Positions 45,206 through 56,960 of a DNA stretch of 64,000 nt are shown in pieces; positions within the stretch are counted from its first letter, which is position 1, and each line of letters begins with the position of its first letter. The DNA is from Ustilaginoidea virens (Eukaryota; Ascomycota; Sordariomycetes; Hypocreales; Clavicipitaceae): contig NC_057317.1 in NCBI RefSeq assembly GCF_000687475.1, positions 3,286,001 through 3,350,000 on the forward strand. The letters are read 5' to 3'. The notes beneath the pieces are model-generated. The model worked only from the letters and a program-made list of their open reading frames with translations, did no database searches and was not told the origin of the DNA. The position numbers were made by a program, and so were the translations under genes.

Positions 45206-46943
45206 TTAGTTTTTTTCCCTCTCCGGAATAAACGTCGGACGTGGCAATTCGGGAGAAATCTTTTCACTTACAGGACTATTGAGCATCTGCTGTCGCTTGT
45301 TTCGCCCCTTTTTAATATGACTCTTGAGGGCACTTGAATCCAGTGGCTTCAACAGCTCAAAGCTGCAGAGTAGCTCGGAAGAGACTGACATGACTGCTCC
45401 CCAGTTGTCAAACTCACCACAATACTGACGACGCGGGTTAGTATCGTTAGTATACTTTGGATAGAGGGGGGGGGGCAGGCGGTCGGCAATCAAACTCGAA
45501 ACTCACATTGGGCGCACTGAACACCGTTACCAGGACCCTGTCATTAAAGAACTCGTATCCATCTTCAACAACCATGTGCGCTCGGCATATGAGGTCAAAG
45601 TCGTGCACGGCGAGGAAGTCGGTAATGACACGTTTACCGAAGCAATAACTGACGCCTCGTTCGTTGGCTTCCCAGTCTTGTTCCATATCCGCTGGGTCGG
45701 CCCAGAGCAAATCGTTTAGCAACCCAAAGTCAGGAACGTCGGTTGGTCGTGCAATGTTTCGAATGTCGTCCATGTGGCTGAGGGCAGGCGAAAGACCTCC
45801 GTGGACGCAAAATATTTTACCTGCTACAATGGCGGCAATGGGTAACGTGTTGAAGCAATCGATGAACGTCTTCCAAATCTTGACATTGCACCGTCGTTTG
45901 CATTCATCATAGAAACCGTACACTCTGGTTACATTGGCACACTCGTGATTGCCACGAAGCAGGAAGAAATTCTCGGGAAACTTGAGCTTGTAGCATAGAA
46001 GGAGCAGAATCGTCTCGAGAGACTGCTTGCCACGATCTACATAGTCTCCGAGAAAGAGATAGTTGGCCATGGGCGGGAAGCCGCACATCTCAAACATGCG
46101 AATCAGATCCGTATACTGGCCATGAACGTCCCCAACAATCTTGACTGGCGCGTCTAGTTCAAGCAGGGCTGGCTGTGAGAGGAGAACCTCCCGGGCACGT
46201 TGACAGATGGCAACAATCTCGGCATTCTTGAGACAGACACTTTTGGTGACCTTGCCGGCATACCCAGCGTCCAGCAACCTTTTGATATAATCATCAAGAT
46301 CCATGTCTTTGATTTCCGACAGGCCCATGTTGCTACTGGAATCCACCTTTGTGGTAGAGTCCATGGATGGTAAACTCGACACGGTGATTGTGGCGTCACG
46401 CTTGACGAGGATTGGCGTGCCCGGAGATTGCATATGAGCGGTTGCGCTCGCGTTGGAGGCCATCGGGGGCTGGTCGGAGACGTGATCGACCTCGCCGGAT
46501 GCTTGGGCGGCAGCCACGTCGTGAGCAGACCCCTTGTGGCTGGCCAGAACTGGAGAAGGGGGTGGCTGATCTTCGGCAAGGCCCAGGTCGGTTGACGATA
46601 GATCTGCAGAGGTTTGTCGCAAGTGCGGCATCTCACTGCGGCTGTTTCTGGAACCGTTCGATCGACCACTGCGGCCTGAGCGGACAGAGGCAGCGTCGAG
46701 CGTCTTGTCGGGGTTGGGTTCGCTGTTGGGCATTAATGTCGAATTTCTGGGACTGTCAGCATTGGCGGATTTGCTGCCGCTGCCGCTGCCGCCTCCGGGG
46801 ATCTTGGACCTTAGAGAGCGAAATGACCGAGATGACTCTTTGGTATCAGACCTGCTCATGGAAGGATACGTCTGCAGGCCGTCTGGGCCGGAGCCCTTGG
46901 CTGCGGAGGAACCACCTCCTTCTTTGGAGGACTGGTTGCCCAT
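45206..46943 (-). CDS. ppz1: PPZ-type serine/threonine protein phosphatase
   Basis: PP1-like phosphatase of the fungal PPZ subfamily, which controls cation homeostasis and wall integrity in yeasts. Two exons are inferred, 46943-45507 and 45424-45206, joined as [17 protein letters not shown] across an 82-bp intron (GTGAGT donor, ACTAAC branch, CGTCAG acceptor), giving 551 aa. The start [10 protein letters not shown] carries an N-myristoylation signal (Gly2), typical of PPZ; an upstream in-frame ATG at 47024 would bury it. About 225 residues are Ser/Asn-rich. The catalytic domain has metal-site motifs GDVHG (271-275), GDYVDRG (299-305) and GNHE (331-334), then VHGGLSP and [14 protein letters not shown]. 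The C-terminal [18 protein letters not shown] fits PPZ rather than PP1. Family call firm. Confidence 0.95.
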
Positions 46944-49900
46944 CACACGGGTTTTGGAAGCTCGACCTGTCGAGACCCCAAGCAGTCGTAGTGTCGACGG
47001 CGATGACGGCGATGACGGCGGCAAATGATGACAGCGAGAGAGTGCGAAGCGAGGTGACGTTGGATGAGGTGGGACGCGGCGCCTGCAGCTACGGTTGCGG
47101 TGAAAGGTTGTCTCAAATGTCGCGTGGTAGCGTGGGGTGGTGGACGCCTTCGCCTATCCGAGTACCCAAACGTTTGCCTTCAAACCAGAGGAGTTTTCTC
47201 CTGCTGCCCGCCAAAAAGGGAGAAAAAAAAAAGGACTGATTTTGATCCCCCCCCCGTGAGTCGTTGATTGCGACAAGGTCGTAATGATTGAGCAATGTTC
47301 AAAGAGGCAGCCTAGCCGGGTGCCAATTTTGTTGCTCTTGCAGGCCTTTCCCTTCCCTCGGCAGCGCCTGACCCGTTCTAAGGGGGGTGGAAAAGTCGAC
47401 CGAGGACGGTGAAGAAGGCCGAGCGGGGAATCGTAACGGTGGCCGTCTTGCAATTATTCAAGGCAAAGACCTTGGGTAGCTGATGGCGAGCTGCAGACTG
47501 GCTAGGCAGAAAATTTCGAAACGTCAGTAGATGACGTTGCGGGTTTGGTAACAATGTGGCGTTGCGAGCGGGCTTGTGCTCCTTCGTGGCTCTGAAGAGC
47601 CTGTGCAGAGGAAACTTTGGACCAGGATGTCTCAGTGCACGACCTTGGCTTTGCAAAAAGATGGCATTTGGTTTGCCCCGTTCCTTTTGCGCAGCTGGGT
47701 CGGAATCGGCAACAGGGAGTACAGTCCGGCTGTCGTGATATGAAGTACTGCGAGCAGCGCCTTTGGCTTGCGTGTTTGCGTAGGTGATACGGGCCTAAGA
47801 TCGTAACGTTGGCTGCAAGGCTGGGAGAATGTGCCTGTCTCGAGGCGAGTATGGTGGGCACAAGAGCAGAGAGGGCGGATGTGACGGGATGTATGGGCGG
47901 ATTTCCTGTTTCCGGGTGGACGGCTGGGAGGCTTGATGTCAGATCAAGGCGCAACTCCGGGTTTCTTTGACGGGCCAGCGGAGAAGTAGAGCGTGGAGCG
48001 CACCGCAACGTCGAGGAAGAAGTACGAAGCAAAAAATGGTGCAGATGCGCGAGATCCAGGATCCAGCCAGGTGAGCAGGGTGATGGACCAAGAAGGGGAA
48101 AAAAAAGCAGCTCAGCATGGGAGTGGGTGCGGGATGCAAGGAGGGGTGTCCTTGTGTTATTTTTCGAGGAGCGGGGAGTAGGGAGGTGGGGGGAGGGGGG
48201 GGTGGGTAAGGGGGTGGACCACGTAAGTCCACCAACGGTTGCGGGCATAAGCAAGCAAGGCAGGTAGGACTGGCCAAGCGATACAAGTTGCAACTGGCAA
48301 CCTGCAACTTGCGGCAACAGGTGCCGGGGGTGGGTAGTGGAAAGGGGCGTGGCAGCTTGCAATAGGAGGTAGGTTACATGTAGGTACCTAACCTTAGGTA
48401 CTCGCTACCTGTACTTTGCACTACGCGACTTCAAAAAGTCTGGTACCTGCGGTATCTATAGAGTAAGGAGTACTTGGGAACCTGGTTACCCGCAAATCTG
48501 AGACGGGTTCAGGCTCAGCGCAGCTTGGTGACTTGGGTAAATGACGATGGGGTTTTGACAAGTTTCGCTTGAAGTGGTGCGTTCCGGCGCAAGGTCGACG
48601 GGATTAAACGACGCGCGTGCAAAGCAAGGGCGGCGGCAGGCAGGGTGCTGAAGTTGCGGAGCAGCCATGATACATGTACGGAGACATGTACGGAGTAGCT
48701 TTGCAGGAACAAGCCTGGTGGAGGAGGCACGACTTGCCAAGATACAAAGACCTGAGTTATCAAGAACGGAATGGGATCGATGCTTGGGTGTGAAGAAGCT
48801 AGTGAATGCGCCAAGAAGAAACGGATGCGACGGGCGCTCAAAGCACTAGAATAAGGGGGAGAAGAAAGCCCCCATCCATGCCTGCCTGGTGAGAAAGGAA
48901 CAGCCACAGAGGTGGCGCCAACCTGACATTGGGGTTGATGGTTGTTGGCTAACAAACACTGGGGACCGGAGCGATTACCGGCAAACAATTTTGATGAACC
49001 AGTCAGTGGTCGTCGTCCGTCGTCCGTCGTCCGTCGTCCGTCCACCGTCCAACAGTGTGCGCACAGCGAGTCCTGGTCTGCCTGGCCCACGGGTGAATCG
49101 AGACTTTAAAGCCCATTGAATTGAGTCAGTCAGACAGCTATGTATGTACTGGTCAATTATAGGCCCCAGCCTGATGGTTGATCCAAGAAGAACCGCCAGT
49201 GGATGAGCCAGCCTCCCCAACAAATCAGAAACGTCGGTCGACCACTCCGTACTCGGCAATAGGTACCTTCGGTAGGGTCCAGTCTGGTACCTTGGGTACC
49301 TGCCGTCTGTTGCTCGGTGCTCTGTACTCGGCACGGAGTAAGCAGCCCGTTGAAGATGGCGCAGCCGACCAGGCCCCATGGAATGGAGCAGGCCACTGAC
49401 GGCTCTCTCCCTCCAGAGTCCGCGTTACCGCGTTGCTACCACCGCGGCTCGGGCTGGGGGAAAGGGGAAAAAAACATCAATTTACATAAAAACACCAGTG
49501 CTGCCGTCCGACATTGATGTCTGGTTTGGTAAGCTTTATCGGCATGCCACCTCCAGTGATGATGGCTGATGGCTGATGGCTGATGGCTGATGGCTGATGG
49601 CTGATGGCTGATGGCTGACGGCTGGGTGCTGGGGGCTGGGTTGCACCTGGCACTTGCGACGGAGGTGCTGGAGTCTGGCTGGGCTGATTGGGCGACGGAG
49701 GGGTCAACTGCGGCCCTGTGAGTGGCGCGGTGGGTGTCCGGACCCCACCAAACCGACTGCCAACTGGTGCGGTTGGCTGCCCGCTGTGGCTGCAAAGTGG
49801 CCCCCCCCCCCGTCGTACTCCGTACCGCGTACGGAATAGGTCAACGTGCCTGCCTCTGACTCCGAGGGAGGCGCTAGCAGTTCTGGTACATAGCAGCTGG

Positions 49901-50900
49901 CTTCATCAAACTCATCACTCATTTTCATTCATCTGCATCGATCGCCGGCAAGCCTTCAATCGACAGCATCGGCGATTTTTGCCGTCATCCAGCTAGACCG
50001 ACCAGACCAGACCAGACCAAAAGCTGCCAAACCACGACTGGCTGACTCTTGTGTGCTGCGATTCCTGCATTCTGCATCCTCCACATACGAGCAATCCGCA
50101 AAAGCCTGCCAACCCGAGGCCATGCCAGCATGTATCCGTACAGTGTGGTGTAATGATCCCCATCGTCCGCGGAGAGATGGCGGGAACCAGGAGGCTGCAT
50201 GTTGCTGATTCGGCCATCGGCCCCCGGCTTTGGACTGAAATACATAGGGGGGCGGGGAAGACGCGAGACACCAAGCGCGAGGCTGCGACTAGATGACCTG
50301 AAGGCAGTGGTGGCCTTGAAAGAGCAGTGTTCCTGGGTTTTTTTTTTTTTTTCTTCATTCCAATTTTCTTGCGCATTCTTTTTTTCCCGTTTTCCACCTA
50401 TATAACCCGTGCTGCTTTTGGGGTTGAATGTGGACGCCACTTTGGAGTTGGTCCGCAAGTACCAGACTGCTAGGTACCTCCTAGCCGGGCGGGTTAGGCA
50501 CGGAACCCAGACCCAAGGAGCAGCCAACTCAACCAGCAGCCCCAAGGTACCTACCTACTGTAGGCAGGGTAACGCCTACTAGGGAAAAGAGACATGAAGC
50601 CTGGCACTTTCGAGAAAAGACGAAAAAGAACATGGCATTTGGGCAGCGTTATTGGCGTCTGCGTCGCTGCGTTGAAATGGCCACCTGCCCTACCCGTTGC
50701 CGCAACTTTGAATTCCAAGTTCAAGTCTGGCAGCATCTGTGCATCGAAGTAGCGCAACTGCGACGATTTAAGTCAGACTTAGGTACCCAAGGCACGGTAC
50801 ATTGATTTGATCCAGGCTGGTACAATGGAGGGGAGAGGTGGGCGGTGTTTGGCTGCTTGGCTGGTTTGACCCGTTTCGGGCTTAGCCTCTCCTGCAATTC
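46944..50900. other. Intergenic region upstream of the phosphatase gene
   Basis: Forms the left half of an 8.4-kb divergent interval. A 286-codon minus-strand ORF at 47502-48362 is Pro/Ser/His-rich with no domain and probably reflects GC-rich promoter DNA. It also holds GGTACCT motifs near 48370-48410 and 50540-50555, TACGGAGTA motifs near 48677-48700, 49247, 49328 and 49815, the GATGGCT repeat, poly-C at about 49800-49810 and poly-T at about 50338-50352. No gene recognised. Confidence 0.55.
49558..49626. repeat. (GATGGCT)n heptamer minisatellite
   Basis: About nine tandem seven-base units in non-coding DNA, ending in a GACGGCT variant. Confidence 0.9.
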
Positions 50901-53900
50901 AAACATCGGCTTCCATGCAGCAGCAGTCTGACTGGCCCAAACTCGTCAAACAATCAAGAGAACTCGTCGTCCGTTATTTTCCCACCAAGACGGGAAAATG
51001 CAAGGGAACCCCGTCCCCCGACTCAAACCTGTCGCGACGCTGCATATCCTTTCCCGTCGGGCACACAGCCAAGGTTGCAGTCTCCGCCCGGCGCCCGCAC
51101 TTCGGCGCCGTTGAGCGTGGCTCTGGCGGTGGCGCCAAATTGATGTTTTCGCCTTGCCTTGATGCCCGCCAGACCAGCTGACCAGCCATTGAATGCTACG
51201 GGGCAACCGCAGAACATCGTGCCCAACATGACTCAGTTTGCCTTTAGGTTCTGGTGGACCTTTGTCTCGTTTGTTATCAGCCCAAGACACCTACCAGAGC
51301 CGGACGAGGCAGCTTGAACACGCCATGGCAGATTTACAGAATATTTGGAATAATGCTCCATCTCGCCTTGATAGGGCCAGCCTCGTCATGCGCAGCCCGA
51401 GACTCTTTACAAGATGCTACCAGACGTCTACGCCTCCGTTCTCGCGTACGCAGCAGTCGCTCCCCAAGCCCTGCATCTGTATACACGTACTACATGGCAC
51501 TGGGAGAATGAATGGCCGACAATCCTGCAGGGGAAGACGTCAACGTGCAGCCTGTTTACCGACACGCGCCCGTCTGCTTCCAATTCCCTAGTATGGTCCC
51601 CGTGTCTGTCTCGCTGGCAGGCCCTATTACGAGTCTGCGGCCCGGGCATTCTGCATTTTTGATCTGGACGAGCTCGAAGCTACCCAAGTCTTGTGTGTTC
51701 TACTCCAACCTCGGAACCACGCCCCTTTGTTTGCGCTTTGCGAATCACCGTGTAACAGCTACCCGGTATGGACTCGATATTTTCATCATTCGTATAAATA
51801 GCATGAATAAGGAGAGGAGCCGGCGCGTCACCATCATCGGCCTTGGGTATCTCGCTCAGGGTGGTTGGAAGGTTCGAAGAATTCACAGGCAAATAGTGCG
51901 GATTTACTTGTACCATCGTGTTTGTTTGGTTATATAAGTGCTGAATGTACTTACTTTCCTTCCCCCCCCCCCCCCTCCGTCGTGGATCAGTGTTCTCGTC
52001 CGTCCCAACCTGGGCTCCAACTCACACGGGACGATTTCGGAGCCTCGGCTGATTTGTGGCATATCCCACGCCATATATTTGGGCGTCACTGGCGCTGTTT
52101 ATGGAGGCAAACTCCTGGCTATTACGGCACTGGGAGGCGGAGCGGCAAGTCAGCCACCTGCCGGAGATGGATGCCTTACATTCGTTCGAGAACATGGCGT
52201 GCCATCAATGCGTTGTTTCCCGGCAACAATTGCAGGCTGCGCGTTGGGAAATGCAAGTCGACGGCCCATCCTTGGTCTGGTTCATGCCAGGCTAATGCGG
52301 CAGCATAGGCCGACTAGGTACATGATGAAAATCGGATTCCTATTCTTTCCAGGAAGCCCACCTTCCTTGTCTACACTGCATCCGCCGGCTTGACCACCGA
52401 GATCTTGCCCGAATTGCGCCCGTTAGCGCCGTGCGGCAGGGCCCATGCTACCTGTGCCTAGGGGGCAGTGTGCTTGCGGCCTTGCCGTCATTACGACCAG
52501 TCTTGAAAGACCTCGGAAGGGGGGCAGAGTCCAACACACATGGCATGTCGGCGGCCACTCTAGACTGGAACGGTGTCCGGGAAGGGCTACGCAGCTTTCA
52601 ACTTGGTTCAGGCAGCTCCGGGACCGGTGGACCCGAGCCCTGAGCATGGCTCAGGCCCGTCGGCCCAGCATTGCGCCGAACTATTGTCTGATCGGCTCTT
52701 CACTGCGAACCAGTTTATTCCGCATGTCAGGGGAACGGGAGGCGGCCCAACCTTTGGTCGATACTTGTACCGTTTTCGGGGCTCGTGCCGGTGTTGACGG
52801 CATCCTTTGACGAATGGCTCGGATGGGATTCGTGCCGTCCGAACGGGCGGACGTCGTAGCAGTCTGTTCGTCCAAGTCGTCGTCTTTTGACTGCAGGGCC
52901 TTTCTCGCCAAGACCCTCTCCACCCAACCAGGAAGGGCGACGGGTAAGTGTTTTGAGCATCATCACACACGCCATTCGCTGACAGGCTGCTGTAGTTGCA
53001 GACGCCCGCGCCGGCACTCTTCGACCCAGACTCGCCCACTCGATAGCTTTTCCACCCCTAGGTCGATGGCCAGATAGAGAGCCGCCCCTGCCCGCGGTTG
53101 AAATGGAAGGAGTCATCGTTGAATATCCCCTACGAACAGCTATTCAGCCATGGCCTTTCTCTCGCGTACTCTGTCTGCTGCAGAGAAGAAGTATTGACCG
53201 ACGTGGAGATATGCGGCCATGTCTTGATCGAGAAAAGCCTGTCACTGTGGTTTGGCGGGAGAAGGGCGATAAGCGTGAGGACCGTATGGTAGTCGAAATC
53301 CTTGGACTCGTCTCAGCGACCATGTTCCTTGGCACTCGTTGAGCGGAAGCGCCTTGTTCTCGAGGAGAGCCGGCGCCAACAGCGGCAGCCGGTGCAAATG
53401 CAGGCGCAGGCAGACCCAGCGGCGCCCTGCCTCCTCGTCAGAACCGCCCCCTCAGTCAATGAATGGAAAGACCAGATAGATCACTTTTGCAGACCTCGGC
53501 CGGAAACTCGAACAATGCTTTTCAGTAGACAGGTTCTTGCCGTTGAAGAGCCACCAAAAAAAAGCCAAACGACGCCGGCATGTTCAAGACGACGCTCCAT
53601 CATCTGCGCTCTATACATGGGGCGTCTTGGCCAATTAACCGACACGTGGATTCGACCGCGCAGTCTGCGGGCTAGATGCCTTGACAGAGCTAGTTGATAT
53701 TCAACGCGGCGTCATCTTGGACGACGCAAGCAATATGGAAACGGGGGTCAGACTCGACAAGGCAATGGCTAGGCCGCATGCCGTGGCATGTGCCGGAACT
53801 ACTTGCGGTCGTCAAAACTCGGGCAGAGTGAATACTAAGACTTGTTTGCAAGCCATGGGGTTCCCTTGGGCGGACTGGCTGATTTGTGATTACAGGGATA

Positions 53901-53950
53901 CTCTAGTATATTAGCTACGGTACAACGGGCATTGAAGGACCCCGTAGATG
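50901..53950. other. Region of broken ORF shards, possible gene relic
   Basis: Several plus-strand open stretches of 70-150 codons follow one another in different frames (for example 51414-51662, 51512-51937, 51938-52393, 52445-52810, 53103-53342 and 53302-53697) with stops between them. Their composition is more protein-like and less repetitive than the surrounding DNA. Suggestive fragments include SHAIYLGVTGAVYGGKLLAI, MEGVIVEYPLRTAI and VVEILGLVSATMFLGTR, which remind me weakly of an adenylate-forming reductase, but no motif is good enough to assign a family. It may be a decayed gene, an unmodelled multi-exon gene, or chance. Confidence 0.25.
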
Positions 53951-54493
53951 GCTAAAGAAAGACGGAACGGGGTCGGCGAGGAGGAAGGGGCTCCAACTGA
54001 GGGTTTTGCGGGTGGCCCAGGCTCGACCAGCCCCAACTCGGACCAGCTCCATGGAGAACGAAGACGGACCAGTCTGATGTGACTGTGTCGAAAATCGAAG
54101 CGTACTGCCTGGCTTCAGCGGCCCCGGTCGTGTCGCGTCGTTGGTGAGCTTGAAGAGCCTGTATCCGACGGCATGCTGGGCTAACAGTGGTGTCGTTGTG
54201 CAGAGGGCAAACGCGTGCGAGCAGGCGTTCTGGTTTCCGACCTGGATTGACCATTGACCGCTGCAGCTTGCAGCTTGCAGCTTGCAGGGCGAATGCTGCT
54301 GGTTCGCGGCCAACATTTGAGCTCAGGACCAACACCGGATTTCTCTTGGCAGGTTGCTGCGCCTCGGGTTTCCGACAGTGGTGTGTCACGACGCACGGAG
54401 TACGGAGTAGTTGGCTGGTATAACACGTATAACACGGGATTTGACTGGGGTCAGCCAGCAAGCAGGAGTGGCTCCGTACAAGTAGCCAAGCTC

Positions 54494-54590
54494 CTGCCTT
54501 CTTTCCTGCCTTCCTGCCTTCCTGCCTTCCTGCCTTCCTGCCTTCCTGCCTTCCTGCCTTCCTGCCTTCCTGCCTTCCTGCCTTCCTGCC
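54494..54590. repeat. 8-bp minisatellite (CTTCCTGC)n
   Basis: About twelve tandem eight-base units, nearly perfect, in non-coding DNA. Confidence 0.92.
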
Positions 54591-54945
54591 CGAATCAGGT
54601 TCCAGCGAACCGCGGAATTACCTGGTACTGGCTAGCATCAACCCCTGAGGCAAGAGAAGTCGGTTACGAGTAGCTCCTGCTTCATTTTCGCTGTCTGGGA
54701 CCCTGGCTGATGACGCCTCGGAGGAGGCTGACACGCCTTGACGTAGCGTAGCGTAGCGTAGCTGCGCTGCGCCACTCTGGCTCCACGGGTGACGAGTTGC
54801 TGCGGTCAAGGGCCCCACACCAAGGCAACCCGTTTCAGCCTGGCGCATTTTCCCATCATCTTGTTGCTACGGGAGCCAACGCAGAGAACAAGCCGTGTTA
54901 TTTAAGCACCCGACCTCTTGACGGACACGGGCTTGCTCATCATCT

Positions 54946-55074
54946 CGCCTTGTTCGCCTTGTTCGCCTTGCTCGCCTTGTTCGCCTTGCTCGCCTTGTTC
55001 GCCTTGCTCGCCTTGTTCGCCTTGCTCGCCTTGTTCGCCTTGCTCTTCGCCTTGCTCGCCTTGCTCGCCTTGTT
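54946..55074. repeat. 9-bp minisatellite (GCCTTGTTC / GCCTTGCTC)n
   Basis: About fourteen nine-base units in which two variants alternate almost regularly, implying expansion of an 18-bp dimer. One three-base CTT insertion lies near 55043. It ends about 290 bp upstream of the SUR7/PalI start codon. Confidence 0.92.
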
Positions 55075-55364
55075 GTGCCATTTCGCGCTCGACGTGTGTT
55101 CAGTCTGGCGCCTTAGCGTCGCCCCTTGCCACTCGTTACTGTTGTTGCGGTCGGAGCGGCATTGCACCAGCTTCTTTCTTCTGCGACGTGAGAACCTTTA
55201 TCGATTCTGGCACGGCGGGAAAAAGAAACGAGAGGAAGAGAAGTCTATTACGCACACTTTCACACATATACGGGAGAAAGAGAGAGAGAGAGAGAGAGAC
55301 AGAGAGAGACAGAGAGAGAGAGAGGCAGAGAGGGACAAAGGGAGAAAGGAAGAAAATCGCAAAC

Positions 55365-56387
55365 ATGGGTGTCGGGCGTTTCGTTTGCGTCGCGGTGCCG
55401 CTCATTCTCACAATCTCGTCCCTCGTGGCCCTCCTCATCGCCACCTTATCCGGCGTGGCTCACAATTCACTGTGGATATTCGAGATCAATACCCAGAACA
55501 TGAGCATCAGCCCGCTCGACGCGGCGCACTTGGCGGGCAAGGCCGGCCTTGGCCTCCGCGCCAATGCTCAGACGGACAACATCACGGCGGCGCAGCTGCA
55601 GCTCGCCAACGTCTACCAGGTCCATCTCTGGGGCTACTGCTACGGCGACGGCAAGAACCAGCGCCAGTGCACAGAAGCCAAGTTCGACTGGGCCAGCCAA
55701 GCCCTCAACTCGTCCCTGACGGAGGAGCTGACCTCGCTGACGGGCGTCAAGATCAAGCTGCCCGACGGGATCCAGACGGCGCTCAAGACGTTCCGCACCG
55801 TGGCCAAGTGGACCGAGGTGGCCTTCATCGTCGCCCTGGCCGCCCTGGCCGTCGAGCTGCTCGTCGGCGTCTTTGCCATGTGCTCCCGCGTCGTCTCCTG
55901 CGTGGTGTGGCTCGCCTCGGGCGTCACCGCCCTGCTGGTCGTTGCCGCTGCCGGTCTTTCCACCGCCATGGCCTCGGTGGTCATTGGCGCGGTGGACGGC
56001 ACGGCCAAGTACTACGGCGTCAAGGGCCAGATCGGCGGCCGCTTCCTCGCCGCGGTTTGGCTCGCCGCCGCCTTTGCCATCGCCGCCGCCTTTTTCTGGA
56101 TCTTCACCATCTGCTGCTGCAAGCCGGAGGCGCGGCGCAGCCAGAGCCGCGGCCGGCGCCAGGTCGACAGCGACGGCGGCGAGAAGCTGCTGCCGGCCGG
56201 GTCCTACCGCCCCATCAGCGGCAATAACTTTGAGATGAGGGGCGGCCACCACGACGACAACACGGGCTACTACAGCCCGGGCCAGAAACTGCACGACTTC
56301 CACACGGGCTACCAGCCTGGTCCTCGACATCCTGCTGGCCAAGAGCGAACCGAGCTGGCGTACGAACCTTATTCTCACAGGGTGTAA
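55365..56387 (+). CDS. SUR7/PalI-family plasma-membrane protein
   Basis: One exon of 340 aa from ATG 55365 (context AACATGG). The family comprises four-helix plasma-membrane proteins of eisosomes (Sur7) and ambient-pH sensing (PalI/Rim9). The first helix is [20 protein letters not shown] (about 9-28). An external loop of about 120 residues has NMS, NIT and NSS glycosylation sites and the loop signature WGYCYG with a nearby second Cys (QRQCTEAKF). Three more helices follow near 147-167, 177-200 and 224-250 ([60 protein letters not shown]). The cytosolic tail is Gly/His/Tyr-rich. Sur7 versus PalI cannot be decided from sequence alone. A frame extending further upstream includes repeat-derived sequence and is not believed. 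Confidence 0.87.
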   Translation: MGVGRFVCVAVPLILTISSLVALLIATLSGVAHNSLWIFEINTQNMSISPLDAAHLAGKAGLGLRANAQTDNITAAQLQLANVYQVHLWGYCYGDGKNQRQCTEAKFDWASQALNSSLTEELTSLTGVKIKLPDGIQTALKTFRTVAKWTEVAFIVALAALAVELLVGVFAMCSRVVSCVVWLASGVTALLVVAAAGLSTAMASVVIGAVDGTAKYYGVKGQIGGRFLAAVWLAAAFAIAAAFFWIFTICCCKPEARRSQSRGRRQVDSDGGEKLLPAGSYRPISGNNFEMRGGHHDDNTGYYSPGQKLHDFHTGYQPGPRHPAGQERTELAYEPYSHRV

Positions 56388-56960
56388 AAAGGGGCTGGGA
56401 CTTGGTATCACGGCGCGGAAACGTCTGTTTCTGTTTTCCGGCAAAGGGTCGGCATGCTTACGAGAGCGCATAAACAGCCCGCTTTGATGCTTTGATGCTT
56501 TGATGTTTTTGATGCTTTTGATGCTTTTCTTTTCTTTTTTTTTCCCCCTCAGGTACTATGGGTATGCTGCATGGTTGCCTGCCGGTGTTTGGATCAAGGT
56601 TTGATGTTTGGATCCGGGCTCATGGAAGGATTGGCTTTGGGTTCTGGCAAGGGTTTAACGGACTAGGTGCTTATGGGCGTAGAACTGGCCTGCGCGGTAC
56701 GACGACACGGAGCATGAAATCAACGAGAGAGACGCACCATCTGCTGGGAAAGACGATGAATTTTTTTATACGATGCATTTGCATGCTGTTGCTGTCTGCC
56801 ATCTGCTGTCCAATGACCAAACCCCGTGTGGAACCACAGGACCCACGAAGTTTGGACGACGAAAAAGACAGTCGACAAAAAATCTCGTCCCTCCATCCAT
56901 CAACCACACCCAAAGTCAGTCAGTCATCAATTAAAACCCCCCCATGGCTTCATGACCTCC
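56388..56960. other. Intergenic region
   Basis: The 3' flank of the SUR7/PalI gene and promoter side of the WDR6-type gene, both on the plus strand. It has a GATGCTTT short repeat near 56484-56528 and a pyrimidine tract near 56527-56550. No gene seen. Confidence 0.6.

Larger units (their letters stand above)
53951..55364. other. Intergenic region upstream of the SUR7/PalI gene
   Basis: Contains CAGCTTG repeats near 54262-54290, ACGGAGTACGGAGTA at about 54396-54410, the two minisatellites listed separately, a CGTAG run near 54740-54765, and a (GA)n tract at 55275-55330 directly upstream of the SUR7/PalI ATG. ORFs through the minisatellites are chance. Confidence 0.6.

Noticed and set aside
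47502..48362. 286-codon minus-strand ORF
   Set aside because: Pro/Ser/His-rich with no domain, in promoter DNA of the phosphatase gene, and overlapped by other chance ORFs.
55275..55364. Upstream in-frame extension of the SUR7/PalI protein
   Set aside because: It would place a (GA)n and 9-bp-repeat peptide before a good signal-anchor helix; the downstream ATG has a better context and fits the family.
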